Positions 32,207-40,632 are shown, numbered from the stretch's first letter. The stretch is DNA of 64,000 nt from Planobispora rosea (GCF_014648175.1 NZ_BMQP01000030.1:31784-95783), one strand, 5' to 3'. A program made the numbers and translations. Notes: generated by a model from the letters alone, not told the origin.

Positions 32207-33209
32207 GTACGACCAGCTCCGTCGGTAACGTGGGGTTGCCCCCGGCATGCTTGGCGGCGCCCGGCTCGGCGCCCATCGAGCCCAGCAGGAGCCGGGCGGC
32301 GAGCGCGGCGAGTTCCTCCACGGGCTGGCGCACCGTGGTCAGCGTGGGAGAGGTGCGGCGGGCGACCGGGGCGTCGTCGAAGCCGACCACGGCCACGTCG
32401 TCGGGTACCCGCCGTCCGGCGCGGCGCAGGGTCTGCACCGCCGCCGCGGCCATCACGTCGGAGGCCGCGAAGATCGCGTCCAGGTGCGGCATCCTGCGCA
32501 GCAGCCACTGCGCGGCGTGCACGCCGGAGGAGTGGGTGAAGTCGCCGTACGCCACCGGGACGCCCGCCATCCCGGCCTGGGTGAGCGTTCCGATGAAGCC
32601 CTCCAGGCGGTCCCGGGACGCCGGCAGCCCGGGGGGCCCGGCGATGGCGGCGATGGCCCGGCGTCCGCCGAGGAGCAGGTGTTCGGCGGCCTGCTTGCCC
32701 CCGTCGTAGTTGTCCATGTCCACGTAGGGCAGCTCGACGCCGTCCGGCGGCCTGCCCACGCTGCGCACCGGGATGCCGGAGGCGGCCAGCGTGACCACGA
32801 GCGGGTGCCGGTCCCGCGCGCCGACCAGCAGGACGCCGTCGACGGCCCCGGAGACGAGTTGCGGTGTGGTGACGGTGGAGGCGGTGGAGGCCGCGGTCAT
32901 CACGGTGAGCGGGATGCCGTGGGCGGCCAGCACCTCCTCCGTCGTGGTGATCACTCGGGCGTAGAAGGGTTCGGTGAACAGCCGCTGGGCGGGTTCGCAG
33001 ACGACTACGGCCACGGTCAGGTCGGAGCGGCGTCCTGAGCCGCCCCGGGGAGCGCGGTGCCGTACGTAGCCGAGACGGGAGATCGCGTCATGCACCTGAC
33101 GGCGCGTCGAGGTGGTTACTCTGACAGAGCCGGTAAGAACCCGGGACGCCGTGGCCGGGGATACACCTGCTGCAGCGGCGACCTGGGCAAGAGTGGGCAG
33201 CTCGGGCAT
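32193..33209 (-). CDS. LacI-family repressor of the CelR/CebR type
   Basis: 338 aa. N-terminal helix-turn-helix (TLAQVAAAAGVSPATASRVLTG, with the hinge helix about 48-60), then a periplasmic-binding-protein-like sugar domain. LacI-family members of this type bind TGGGAGCGCTCCCA; that exact palindrome lies 30 bp upstream of its own start and in front of GH48, so autoregulation and cellulase control are well supported. No beta-glucosidase or cellobiose transporter gene is adjacent, unlike typical cebR or celR loci. Named by inference; celR or cebR is the probable orthologue. Confidence 0.9.
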   Translation of the reverse strand: MPELPTLAQVAAAAGVSPATASRVLTGSVRVTTSTRRQVHDAISRLGYVRHRAPRGGSGRRSDLTVAVVVCEPAQRLFTEPFYARVITTTEEVLAAHGIPLTVMTAASTASTVTTPQLVSGAVDGVLLVGARDRHPLVVTLAASGIPVRSVGRPPDGVELPYVDMDNYDGGKQAAEHLLLGGRRAIAAIAGPPGLPASRDRLEGFIGTLTQAGMAGVPVAYGDFTHSSGVHAAQWLLRRMPHLDAIFAASDVMAAAAVQTLRRAGRRVPDDVAVVGFDDAPVARRTSPTLTTVRQPVEELAALAARLLLGSMGAEPGAAKHAGGNPTLPTELVVRESA

Positions 33210-33238
33210 AGTTCCTCCACACCTAAAAGTCGTGCAGG

Positions 33239-33252
33239 TGGGAGCGCTCCCA
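33239..33252. promoter_or_regulatory. CelR/CebR operator upstream of the LacI gene
   Basis: Perfect TGGGAGCGCTCCCA, 30 bp before the regulator's ATG: autoregulatory site. Confidence 0.9.
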
Positions 33253-33313
33253 GAGAACGTAGCATTGTTTCGGGAGCGTCAAAAGATGTTTCCAGAAAAT
33301 CACTCGGTGTCTG

Positions 33314-33865
33314 TCAGATTACTCTGACTCTCCAGTCAGGGGCGAGGACCGACATGATGATCGCATCGTGCCACTCGCCGTCCCAGCGCAACGCGTCCCG
33401 GCGCACACCCTCCTGCGTGAATCCGACCTTTCGATAGACGTGTGCTGCCCTCTCGTTGAAGGAGTAGACCTCCAGCTCGATCCGGTGCAGGGCGGTGGTG
33501 CCGAAGGCGTGGTCGAGCACGAGCCGGATCGCCTCGGTGCCGTATCCCCTGCCGAAGACCCGGGGGCCGACCAGCGCGACGCGAAGGTTGCAGGAGAGGT
33601 TCGCGGCGTCCAGCTCGTTGAGCACGATCTCGCCGACGTAGGAGTCGTCCTCCGCGGTGCAGATCGCCAGGTCCAGCCGGTCGTCGTGCTCGTGGCGGGA
33701 GCCGTACCAGATCTTGGCGGCCTCGTAGCCGATCGAGCCGCGCGACCCGGTGAGCCGGGTGGTCTCCGGGTCGTTGACGAGCTCCCAGAGGCCGTCGACG
33801 TGCTCGGGGCCGACGGGCCGGAGTGTCACGCGCTCCCCGGGGAGCGTGGGTTTGCTGGCGAACAT
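33314..33865 (-). CDS. GNAT N-acetyltransferase (RimJ/RimL type)
   Basis: 183 aa from ATG 33865; a longer frame to 33901 adds 12 residues without support. TAGAAC ends 6-7 nt before this ATG, so it may be leaderless. The acetyl-CoA loop appears as GRGYGTEAI and the conserved RimJ/L C-terminal segment as SFNERAAHVYRKVGF. Substrate (protein N-terminus or small molecule) unknown. Convergent neighbours none; LacI lies beyond an operator on the same strand. Confidence 0.88.
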   Translation of the reverse strand: MFASKPTLPGERVTLRPVGPEHVDGLWELVNDPETTRLTGSRGSIGYEAAKIWYGSRHEHDDRLDLAICTAEDDSYVGEIVLNELDAANLSCNLRVALVGPRVFGRGYGTEAIRLVLDHAFGTTALHRIELEVYSFNERAAHVYRKVGFTQEGVRRDALRWDGEWHDAIIMSVLAPDWRVRVI

Positions 33866-33974
33866 CCCTGGTGTTCTACCGTTCCCGGCGAATCGGGGCA
33901 AATCGATTACCGGATGCCGGTGTGACGGTCAGGCGCGGGAAGCGCCGTGACGGCCGCGGGCGGGAGACGCCGCC

Positions 33975-34310
33975 TCACCAGGGGCCGTAGGGGCCCGAGT
34001 TGCCGCCCTTGCCGATCTCTCGCACCGCGGGCCGCACGTCCGCCAGGTAGATGCCCGAGGCGATCACGGAAGCGATCGTGAAGATGCTCAGCGTGGACAG
34101 GTAACCCACCGCCGCGGCGAAGGCGAACAGCGTCGCGACGCCCAGAATGATCGTCCACAGCTTCTTGGTCTGCTTGCCCGTGACGGCGAACGACCGTGCC
34201 GGGGTGCGCAGCGCGTGGACGAGCGCCCAGGCCGACATAATGAACGCGCCGATGGCGAGGACCCAGAAGATCAAGTCCAGCACGCCGTGGATCCCGCCGA
34301 ACATCGTCAC
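33975..34310 (-). CDS. DUF2516 family membrane protein
   Basis: 111 aa. Three hydrophobic segments (about 7-32, 50-66, 72-90) with the basic ALRTPARSFAVTGKQTKKLW loop that I associate with DUF2516. GTG start at 34310, or ATG 34304. A minus-strand TAGTCT (34341-34346) could be its -10 with a leader of about 25 nt. Function unknown. It follows the HBHA-like and XRE genes on the same strand, an order I recall as conserved in actinomycetes. Confidence 0.8.
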   Translation of the reverse strand: MTMFGGIHGVLDLIFWVLAIGAFIMSAWALVHALRTPARSFAVTGKQTKKLWTIILGVATLFAFAAAVGYLSTLSIFTIASVIASGIYLADVRPAVREIGKGGNSGPYGPW

Positions 34311-34340
34311 TCCAACATGCTCGCCTCAGTGGTACTCATC

Positions 34341-34346
34341 AGACTA
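34341..34346 (-). promoter_or_regulatory. Putative -10 of the DUF2516 gene
   Basis: TAGTCT on the minus strand, 30 nt before the GTG start. Confidence 0.4.
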
Positions 34347-34470
34347 GGTGATGTCCCGCACTCACCGGTAAGTTCTCGTCCCCCAATCGGCGGGGGAGCG
34401 CTCCGCGCGGCCGGGCGGCGAATCGCGGCGGGCCCGCCCCGGCGGTGCCGGGACGGGTCCGCGGACCGGC

Positions 34471-34959
34471 TCAGGCCTTCGCGGCGGCCTTGGGGGTGGT
34501 CTTGGCGCGGGCGTTGCGCCGGGGAGTGGCGGCGATCGCCGGCTCCGCGGTGTGGGAGACGTCCTCCAGCTCCTTGGCGGTGTCCTCCAGCTCCTTGGCG
34601 GCCTCGCCGCTCACCTTGGAGACGACCTTGCGGCCGCGCGTGGCGAACTCCTCGTAGAGCTCGTTCGCCCTGGTGGTCAGCTGGTCGGCGTAGCCGCGGG
34701 CCTTCTCGGGGAACTCCCGGGCGTACTCCTCGGCCCGGCCGCCGACCTGCTTGGCGTAGTCCTCGGCCTGGTCGGCGAACTTGCGGGCCCGCTCGGGCAG
34801 GTCCTTGGCGGCCTCGCGGAGCTCGCCGCGGCGGCCCTGCAGCCTCTGGAGCTGCTCGGGCAGCTCGCGGATCTTCTCCACGGCGAAGTCGCCGGCGCCG
34901 GCGACGGCGTAGAACGGCTTGGACTCGGTCAGCTTCTTGACCTCGGTGGCCAGAGTCAT
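34471..34959 (-). CDS. Heparin-binding hemagglutinin (HBHA)-like protein
   Basis: 162 aa. A short N-terminal segment (LTESKPFYAVAGAGDFAVEKI) is followed by a long uninterrupted coiled coil (about 25-130) rich in Glu, Arg, Lys and Ala, and a Lys/Ala/Pro tail (TTPKAAAKA). This is the layout of mycobacterial HBHA, a surface adhesin that also affects lipid droplets; in a soil actinomycete the role may be membrane or surface organisation. It lies 3 bp downstream of an XRE regulator gene, so the two are co-transcribed. Confidence 0.82.
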   Translation of the reverse strand: MTLATEVKKLTESKPFYAVAGAGDFAVEKIRELPEQLQRLQGRRGELREAAKDLPERARKFADQAEDYAKQVGGRAEEYAREFPEKARGYADQLTTRANELYEEFATRGRKVVSKVSGEAAKELEDTAKELEDVSHTAEPAIAATPRRNARAKTTPKAAAKA

Positions 34960-34962
34960 GGG

Positions 34963-35490
34963 TTAACCTTCCCTCGTTTCCGGTGTGACGTGGCCGTTGA
35001 CCGAGGACGCCGGGTCGGGAGTGAACACGGCGAGCACCTCCTCGGGCGACGGCGTCTCGTCGTCAGGCGAGGAGCCGGCGTCACGCTCACGGGGCTCCGG
35101 TGCGGAATGCGCGTTCTTGGCGGTCTGCGCGTTCTCGTCCGGGGCCCCGGCCCGGTTCTCCTTGCGGAACGACTCGTAGATGTCGATCAGCACCTGGCGT
35201 TGCCGCTCGGTGATGAACTCGTCGGCCTTGACGGCGGCCAGCACGTCGCTGTCCGGTTCCCGGTCCTCGATGAGACCCGCCTGAACGTAGAGCGCCTGGG
35301 CGGAGATGCGCAGGCCCTTGGCGATCTGGTTCAGGATCTCCGCGCTGGGCTTGCGCAGCCCGCGCTCGATCTGGCTGAGGTAGGGATTGGAGACGCCGGC
35401 GGCCGCGGCCAGCTGACGCAGGGAGATCTTCGCCTGCGTGCGCTGCTCGCGGATGTACTCGCCGATCGAGCCGACCTTGGGTAGTGCCAT
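34963..35490 (-). CDS. XRE-family transcriptional regulator
   Basis: 175 aa from ATG 35490; the longer frame to 35547 reads through the operator region and is rejected. Classic Cro/CI helix-turn-helix at about 9-65 (ISLRQLAAAAGVSNPYLSQIERG), then an acidic, Pro/Ser-rich tail that may be disordered. Directly upstream of the HBHA-like gene. Two symmetrical elements just upstream (35511-35550) are candidate operators, so it probably autoregulates the unit. Confidence 0.88.
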   Translation of the reverse strand: MALPKVGSIGEYIREQRTQAKISLRQLAAAAGVSNPYLSQIERGLRKPSAEILNQIAKGLRISAQALYVQAGLIEDREPDSDVLAAVKADEFITERQRQVLIDIYESFRKENRAGAPDENAQTAKNAHSAPEPRERDAGSSPDDETPSPEEVLAVFTPDPASSVNGHVTPETREG

Positions 35491-35510
35491 ACCGGCATTC
35501 TGCCCCACGG

Positions 35511-35550
35511 TGCTTGCAGTTGCAAACGCACTGGTTAACAGCTGCAAGCA
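35511..35550. promoter_or_regulatory. Nested inverted repeats upstream of the XRE gene
   Basis: TGCTTGCAG (35511-35519) and CTGCAAGCA (35542-35550) are perfect arms, and TTGCA-GT-TGCAA (35514-35525) is a second palindrome in the left half. All share TTGCA, fitting a dimeric XRE operator read by two dimers. Confidence 0.6.
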
Positions 35551-35591
35551 GTCGGAGTGGGGCGGGCCTCAGCGGGGCGCCGGCAGGGCCG

Positions 35592-36518
35592 TCAGTGGGG
35601 CATCAGCCACAGCAGCGGGGCGGAGGCGGTCAGGGCGACGGAGAAGGCCACGATGGAGTAGCGGACCCGGCGGGGCAGCCGGGGGCGGGGGGTGACCAGC
35701 CGCTCGACCCTGGCCATCACGGCGGAGGCGGGGCTGAGGGCGCCCAGGGCCCCGTGCGGGGTCGGGACGGCCCCGGCGGTGCCGAAGCGCAGCAGCGCGG
35801 TGGCCAGGCGGCGCGGTGAGCAGTAGCGCCGGGCGACGTCGTCGGCGGCCATCTCCACCAGGAGGCCGACCTCCCGCTGGGCGTCCTGAACCGTACGGGA
35901 CCAGGGCAGCGCCCTGCGCAGCGCCGCGAACGGGAGCAGGACCAGGTCGTGCCGCTCGCGCACGTGGGCGGTCTCGTGGGCCAGCACCGCGGTCAGCTCC
36001 GCCGCCGAGAGCAGCTGCAGGGTCCCCTTGCTGACCACCACCTGGGAGCGGAGGCCGGGCACGCAGTAGGCCGCCGCGCCCGGATGGTCGACCACCCGCA
36101 CGCCCGGCACCTCGGGGTCCTCGCGGGCGATGAGGGCCAGCAGGGTGCGGTGCCTGCGCCGGGCGCGGAAGGTCTGCACGCCCGCGGCGAGGAGGACCAC
36201 GATCAGCACGGTGAGTGCGGTCAGCCCGGCGATGAGAGCGAGGATCCGCGGCAGGTCGTACGGCTCCGGCTGGTCGTACCCGCCCTCGACCGCCGAGGCG
36301 GCGAAGGCGTGCAGGCCGCGGAGCACGCCCAGGTTGTAGGGCTCCAGGGCGTAGGCGAGCAGGGCGCCGGTCCCGGCCAGCCCCCACGTCACCCCCAGTG
36401 CCTGCCACAGGACGATGGCGACGTGCGGAGCGCGATACGTCCACCGCGCCCGGACCAGCCGCCAGGCTCCCACCGCGCAGACCAGGGCGAGGAACGCCAG
36501 GGCCGCCGCGGTGATCAC
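35592..36518 (-). CDS. M56 (BlaR1-like) membrane metallopeptidase
   Basis: 308 aa. Three N-terminal TM helices (about 3-22, 34-57, 93-115), a cytoplasmic zinc-protease domain with HETAH (181-185) and third-ligand region EMAADD (222-227), and a final TM helix near the C-terminus. No external penicillin-binding sensor domain, so it is not a beta-lactam sensor like BlaR1. Its start overlaps the stop of the BlaI-type repressor gene by 4 nt (ATGA); cleavage of that repressor is the expected activity. Confidence 0.88.
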   Translation of the reverse strand: MITAAALAFLALVCAVGAWRLVRARWTYRAPHVAIVLWQALGVTWGLAGTGALLAYALEPYNLGVLRGLHAFAASAVEGGYDQPEPYDLPRILALIAGLTALTVLIVVLLAAGVQTFRARRRHRTLLALIAREDPEVPGVRVVDHPGAAAYCVPGLRSQVVVSKGTLQLLSAAELTAVLAHETAHVRERHDLVLLPFAALRRALPWSRTVQDAQREVGLLVEMAADDVARRYCSPRRLATALLRFGTAGAVPTPHGALGALSPASAVMARVERLVTPRPRLPRRVRYSIVAFSVALTASAPLLWLMPH

Positions 36519-36871
36519 TCTTCCTCCAGCTCCATCAAGGCTCTCCGCAGGATCTCGGCCTCCGGGCCGGAGACGGCCTGGGCGAAGCGAGTCAGCGCGG
36601 CCGACCGGTCGCCGGTCAGGTCGAGCGCCTCAAGCATAAGCTCGGCGACATAGCTGTCGCGGCTCTCCTTGGGGGCGTAGCGCCAGGCGCGCCCGTCGCG
36701 GGTGCGCTCCAGGAACCCCTTGCGGGTCAGCCGGTCCAGCACGGTCATCACGGTCGTGGGAGCCAGGTCCCGGTCCGCGATGAGGCGCCCCACCTCGCGG
36801 GCCGTCACGGCCGAGGGCTGCGCCCAGATGACATCCATGATGCTGCGTTCAAGCTCGCCGAGACCCTTCAC
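36515..36871 (-). CDS. BlaI/MecI/CopY-family repressor
   Basis: 118 aa. Winged helix about 5-75 (VTAREVGRLIADRDLAPTTVMTVLDRLTRKGFL), then a C-terminal dimerisation helix. GTG start; TAGGCT ends 7 nt before it, so leaderless. Overlaps the M56 peptidase gene. A GTAGTACTAC palindrome lies about 30 bp upstream, and TACTAC is the half-site known for BlaI-type repressors, so autoregulation is likely. The inducing signal is unknown. Confidence 0.9.
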   Translation of the reverse strand: MKGLGELERSIMDVIWAQPSAVTAREVGRLIADRDLAPTTVMTVLDRLTRKGFLERTRDGRAWRYAPKESRDSYVAELMLEALDLTGDRSAALTRFAQAVSGPEAEILRRALMELEEE

Positions 36872-36878
36872 GCCTACC

Positions 36879-36884
36879 AGCCTA
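36879..36884 (-). promoter_or_regulatory. -10 element of the blaI-like gene (leaderless)
   Basis: TAGGCT on the minus strand ends 7 nt before GTG 36871. Confidence 0.6.
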
Positions 36885-36901
36885 ACTTGCTACCACGACG
36901 G

Positions 36902-36911
36902 GTAGTACTAC
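36902..36911. promoter_or_regulatory. BlaI-type operator candidate
   Basis: GTAGTACTAC, 10-bp palindrome with the TACTAC half-site; a further GGTAGC lies closer to the -10. Confidence 0.5.
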
Positions 36912-36923
36912 GGGCTGTCGAGT

Positions 36924-37454
36924 TCACGGGGCGGTCTCGATGCGGCGCATCATGTAGACCTCGTCGCGGTCGTCGCCGGGGGCGACGCGGATCGCCCCGG
37001 GGACGCGGCCGACCTCGACGTATCCGTGGCGGGCGTAGAACCCGTCGACGCCGGTGCCGCCGCGCAGGGTCAGCTGCAGGGACTCCAGGCCGAGATCGCG
37101 GGCGACGGACTCGGCCGCGCGCATGAGCTGATCCCCGTACCCCCGTCCCTGGTGCTTGGGGTGGACCATCACCCGCAGGATCCAGCGCCAGTGGGAGCGG
37201 AGCGCGGAACCGGTGTCGGAGAGGATCAGCGAGCAGACGACCCGGTCGTCGGCGTCGAACCCGACGAGAAGGTGGTCGGGCCCGCCGCAGCGGGCGAAGG
37301 CCGCCTCGGCGGTCGGGCGGACGTCGGCGGTGGTCACCGGGGGCACGAACCCGACGGCGCCGCCCGCGTTGCTCACATCGGTCCATACCTCGATGAGCTC
37401 GTCGACGAGCTCGGGGGTCAGCTCGGGGTCCGTCACGAAGCGCAGCTGGGACAT
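36924..37454 (-). CDS. GNAT-family acetyltransferase
   Basis: 176 aa from ATG 37454; TAAGGT (37463-37468, minus strand) ends 8 nt upstream. Upstream in-frame residues to 37553 have shadow-like composition. The acetyl-CoA loop is HPKHQGRGYGDQLM and the GNAT C-terminal motif is VDGFYARHGYVEVG. Substrate unknown; an N-terminal helix (LTPELVDELIEVWTDVSNAGGAVGF) resembles small-molecule GNATs. It is the gene next upstream of blaI on the same strand but probably has its own promoter. Confidence 0.85.
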   Translation of the reverse strand: MSQLRFVTDPELTPELVDELIEVWTDVSNAGGAVGFVPPVTTADVRPTAEAAFARCGGPDHLLVGFDADDRVVCSLILSDTGSALRSHWRWILRVMVHPKHQGRGYGDQLMRAAESVARDLGLESLQLTLRGGTGVDGFYARHGYVEVGRVPGAIRVAPGDDRDEVYMMRRIETAP

Positions 37455-37590
37455 GATCTGAAACCTTAGCGGGAGGCGGTGGCACAGGCGTGGGCGGTAC
37501 GGCCGCCGGACGGCCGCTCCGGTAGGGAGAACGCGCGCCGGGACGGCTGTCATCCCGCGGGGCCGGTGACGCCCCTGCTCCGGGGCGCGG

Positions 37591-38418
37591 TCACCTCGCC
37601 CCGGTCGGGGCGACCGCGTCCCAGGACACGGTCACCTCGCCCAGCCGCCAACGGGACGGGCCGCCCAGCCGGGGGCGGCGGGGGACCGGCCAGGTCGCGG
37701 CGAGCGCCTCCACCGCGGTGATCCAGCGCTGCCGCGCGCCGTAGGAGGCCATCGGGGCGCTGACGGCCCAGGCGTGGTCGAAGTCGCGGAGGAAGGCGTG
37801 GATCGGCTCACCCGGCACGTTGCGGTGGATGAGCGTCTTGGGCAGGCGGTCGGCCAGGTCGGAGGGGCGCTCGAAGGCGTCGAAACGGGCCGACAGGGTC
37901 AGGGTGCGCGGTCCGGAGGCGTCCAGTCCGGCCCAGACGGCACGGTGGCCGACCTCCGAGCAGGTCCCCTCCACGATCACTCCGCCCGGCGCGAGCCGGG
38001 ACCTGAGCAGGTCCCAGTAGTGCCAGGCCTCGGTCTCGCCGTACTGCCGCAGCACGTTGAACGCCCGTACCAGCAGCGGCGGCCGGTCCACCGGCAGTTC
38101 GAAGCCGCCCAGCCGGAACGAGAGGCCCTCGGTCTCGTACGGCCTGGCGGCGGCCACCCGGGCCGGGTCGATCTCGATCCCGACGACCTCGGCGTACGGG
38201 GACACGCGGCGGAGCCGGTGGAACAGCTCCAGCGTCGTGATGTGCGAGGCCCCGTAGCCGAGGTCCACGATCAGCGGGCGGTCGGCGGAGCGCAGCAGCG
38301 GGCCGTGCACGGCGGTGATCCAGCGGTCGGACCGGCGCAGCCGGTTGTGGCCGGTCGTCCCCCTGGTGATCTCACCGACCGGTCTCCTGGAGCGCATCCC
38401 CCATTGTCGGCCGGTCAC
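37591..38418 (-). CDS. Class I SAM-dependent methyltransferase-like protein
   Basis: 275 aa from GTG 38418, or 268 from ATG 38397. Rossmann-type SAM motif I is VDLGYGASHIT (about 51-61), with the acidic residue of motif II in VVGIEIDPARV. The N-terminal RGTTGHNRLRRSDRW segment and the middle FNVLRQYGE segment look like a conserved actinobacterial family that I know only as methylases of unknown substrate. No signal or TM segments. Start choice is uncertain. Confidence 0.75.
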   Translation of the reverse strand: MTGRQWGMRSRRPVGEITRGTTGHNRLRRSDRWITAVHGPLLRSADRPLIVDLGYGASHITTLELFHRLRRVSPYAEVVGIEIDPARVAAARPYETEGLSFRLGGFELPVDRPPLLVRAFNVLRQYGETEAWHYWDLLRSRLAPGGVIVEGTCSEVGHRAVWAGLDASGPRTLTLSARFDAFERPSDLADRLPKTLIHRNVPGEPIHAFLRDFDHAWAVSAPMASYGARQRWITAVEALAATWPVPRRPRLGGPSRWRLGEVTVSWDAVAPTGAR

Positions 38419-38470
38419 GGGACTCCTGGGACCGGCCGGCGCCCGCGGGGGGCCGTACGGCCCGGCGGGG

Positions 38471-39214
38471 TCAGGAGGTGACGCGGTGGATCTTGTGCTG
38501 GGCGGCCTGGGCCCGGGGGCGGATGACGAGGCGGTCGATGTTCACGTGGGCGGGACGGGTGACGCACCAGGCGATGGCGTCGGCCACGTCGTCGGCGGAG
38601 AGCGGGCCGGGGACGCCCTCGTAGATCTTCGAGGCCCGGTCCGCGTCACCGCGGAAGCGGTTCAGCGAGAACTCCTCGGTGTGCACCATGCCGGGGGCGA
38701 CCTCGACGACGCGGACCGGCTGGCCGCACAGCTCCAGCCGGAGCACCTCGGTCATCGAGGTCTGCGCGTGCTTGGCGGCGTTGTAGCCGCCCCCGCCCTC
38801 GTAGGAGACCAGCCCGGCCACCGAGGTGAGCATCACCAGCACCCCGTCGCCGGAGGCGATCAACCCGGGCAGCAGCGCCTGGGTGACCCGGAGCGAGCCG
38901 AGCACGTTGGTGTCGTACATGCGCTGCCAGTCGGCGGGGTCGCCGGTGGCCACCGGTTCCAGGCCGATCGCGCCGCCGGCGTTGTTGACGAGCACGTCGC
39001 AGCGGTCGAGGGAGGCGGCCAGCTCCTCCACCGACTCCTGGGAGGTCACGTCCAGGGTCATCGGCCGGACTCCCGGCACCTCGGCGGCCAGCCTGTCCAG
39101 GCGTTCCCGGCGGCGCGCGGCCGCGACCACGTCGAAGCCCTCGGCGGCCAGGCGGCGCGCGGTCGCCTCGCCGATGCCGCTGCTGGCACCCGTCACCACA
39201 GCTGTCTTCTTCAT
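38471..39214 (-). CDS. Short-chain dehydrogenase/reductase
   Basis: 247 aa from ATG 39214 (GGCGAGGC upstream); longer frames are rejected. Classical SDR: TGASSGIG cofactor loop at about 8-15, NNAG, catalytic Ser in LTSVAGL and YxxxK in YNAAKHA. The basic AARRRERLDRL after beta-2 favours NADP. Resembles NADP-dependent oxidoreductases of the YdfG type that act on 3-hydroxy acids. It is divergent from mshA across about 100 bp. Confidence 0.85.
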   Translation of the reverse strand: MKKTAVVTGASSGIGEATARRLAAEGFDVVAAARRRERLDRLAAEVPGVRPMTLDVTSQESVEELAASLDRCDVLVNNAGGAIGLEPVATGDPADWQRMYDTNVLGSLRVTQALLPGLIASGDGVLVMLTSVAGLVSYEGGGGYNAAKHAQTSMTEVLRLELCGQPVRVVEVAPGMVHTEEFSLNRFRGDADRASKIYEGVPGPLSADDVADAIAWCVTRPAHVNIDRLVIRPRAQAAQHKIHRVTS

Positions 39215-39317
39215 GCCTCGCCATCCTGCCAGGACCGGAGGCCGCCGGACTCGCCCGCCCATATGCCGGGAATGTCGCGAAGGCGTGGGTGGTTGTCCCG
39301 TCTCGGAGGTGGTGTCG

Positions 39318-40595
39318 GTGAAGCGGCGACGGGTCGGCCGGGTCGCGACGATCAGCATGCACACGTCCCCCCTGGACCAGCCGGGGACCGGGGACGCGGG
39401 CGGGATGAACGTCTACATCGTGGAGTCGGCCAAACGGCTGGCCCAGCTCGGGATCGAGGTCGAGATCTTCACCCGGCAGACGGCGCGGGACCTGCCTCCG
39501 GTGGCGGAGATCGCCCCGGGCGTCTCGGTCCGGCACGTCACCGCCGGGCCGTACGAGGAGCTGGACAAGGGCGACCTGCCCGGACAGCTGTGCGCCTTCC
39601 TGTCCGGCGTGCTGCGCGCCGAGGCGATGTACGACCCGGGACGCTACGACGTCATCCACTCCCACTACTGGCTCTCCGGCCAGGTGGGCTGGCTGGCCAA
39701 GGAGCGCTGGGGCGTGCCGCTGGTGCACACCATGCACACCATGGCGAAGGTGAAGAACCTCCTGCTCGCCGAGGACGACAGGCCCGAGCCCGCCGCCCGC
39801 GTGTTCGGCGAGGAACAGGTCGTCGAGATCGCCGACCGGCTGGTGGCCAACACGCCGACCGAGGCGCGGGAACTCGCCGAGCTGTACGGCGCCGACCCCG
39901 ATCGGATCGAGGTCGTCAACCCCGGGGTGAACCTCACCGTCTTCCGCCCCGCCTCCGGGCAGGAGGCGCGGCGCCGGCTGGGACTGCCGCGCGACGCCCA
40001 CGTGCTGCTGTTCGTGGGCCGGGTGCAGCCGCTCAAGGCCCCGGACGTGCTGCTGCGCGCCGCCGCCCGGATGCTCGTCGACGACCCCGGGCTCCGCTCG
40101 AAACTGGTCGTCGCCTGTGTGGGCGGGCCCAGCGGCAACGGCTTGGCCCGCCCCTCGTTCCTGACCGACCTCGCCGTGGAGCTGGGGATCTCCGACATCG
40201 TCAGGATCGTCCCTCCGGCCCCCCAGCACGAGCTGGCCGACTGGTACCGCGCGGCCGACGTGACCGTCGTCCCGTCGTACAACGAGTCGTTCGGCCTGGT
40301 CGCCCTGGAGTCCCAGGCCTGCGGCACCCCGGTCGTCGCCGCCTCCGTGGGCGGTCTGCGCACCGCCGTACACGACGGGGTGTCGGGAGTGCTCGTCGAG
40401 GGGCACGACCCGCACGACTGGGCGCAGGTGCTCGGCCGGTTCGTCCGGGAGCCCGCCTGGCGTGAGGCGCTGGCGGCCGGGGCCGTGTCCCGGGCCGCGG
40501 GCTTCGGCTGGTCGGTCACCGCGGCCCGGCTCGCGGACGTCTACGCCGAGGCCATGGCGCACCTGTACCGGACCCCGATCGCGGTGAGTTCCTGA
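39318..40595 (+). CDS. mshA: D-inositol-3-phosphate glycosyltransferase, mycothiol biosynthesis
   Basis: 425 aa. It transfers GlcNAc from UDP-GlcNAc to 1L-myo-inositol-1-phosphate, the first step to mycothiol. A GT4 GT-B enzyme: N-terminal HTSPLDQPGTGDAGGMNVYI substrate loop, central HSHYWLSG and LVHTMHTMA, and C-terminal donor-site ESFGLVALESQACGTPVVA. GTG 39318 is chosen because GGAGG lies 8 nt upstream; GTG 39312 is too close to it. mshA supports assignment to mycothiol-producing Actinobacteria. Confidence 0.95.
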   Translation: MKRRRVGRVATISMHTSPLDQPGTGDAGGMNVYIVESAKRLAQLGIEVEIFTRQTARDLPPVAEIAPGVSVRHVTAGPYEELDKGDLPGQLCAFLSGVLRAEAMYDPGRYDVIHSHYWLSGQVGWLAKERWGVPLVHTMHTMAKVKNLLLAEDDRPEPAARVFGEEQVVEIADRLVANTPTEARELAELYGADPDRIEVVNPGVNLTVFRPASGQEARRRLGLPRDAHVLLFVGRVQPLKAPDVLLRAAARMLVDDPGLRSKLVVACVGGPSGNGLARPSFLTDLAVELGISDIVRIVPPAPQHELADWYRAADVTVVPSYNESFGLVALESQACGTPVVAASVGGLRTAVHDGVSGVLVEGHDPHDWAQVLGRFVREPAWREALAAGAVSRAAGFGWSVTAARLADVYAEAMAHLYRTPIAVSS

Positions 40596-40626
40596 GCCGG
40601 GCGGAGCGGAGGCCCCGCGGGGCTCG

Positions 40627-40632
40627 TAGGGT
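40627..40632 (+). promoter_or_regulatory. -10 element of the YbjN-like gene (leaderless)
   Basis: TAGGGT ends 6 nt before ATG 40639. Confidence 0.55.

Noticed and set aside
36515..36911. Beta-lactam resistance locus (blaR1-blaI)
   Set aside because: The M56 protein lacks a penicillin-binding sensor domain and no beta-lactamase or PBP gene is adjacent.
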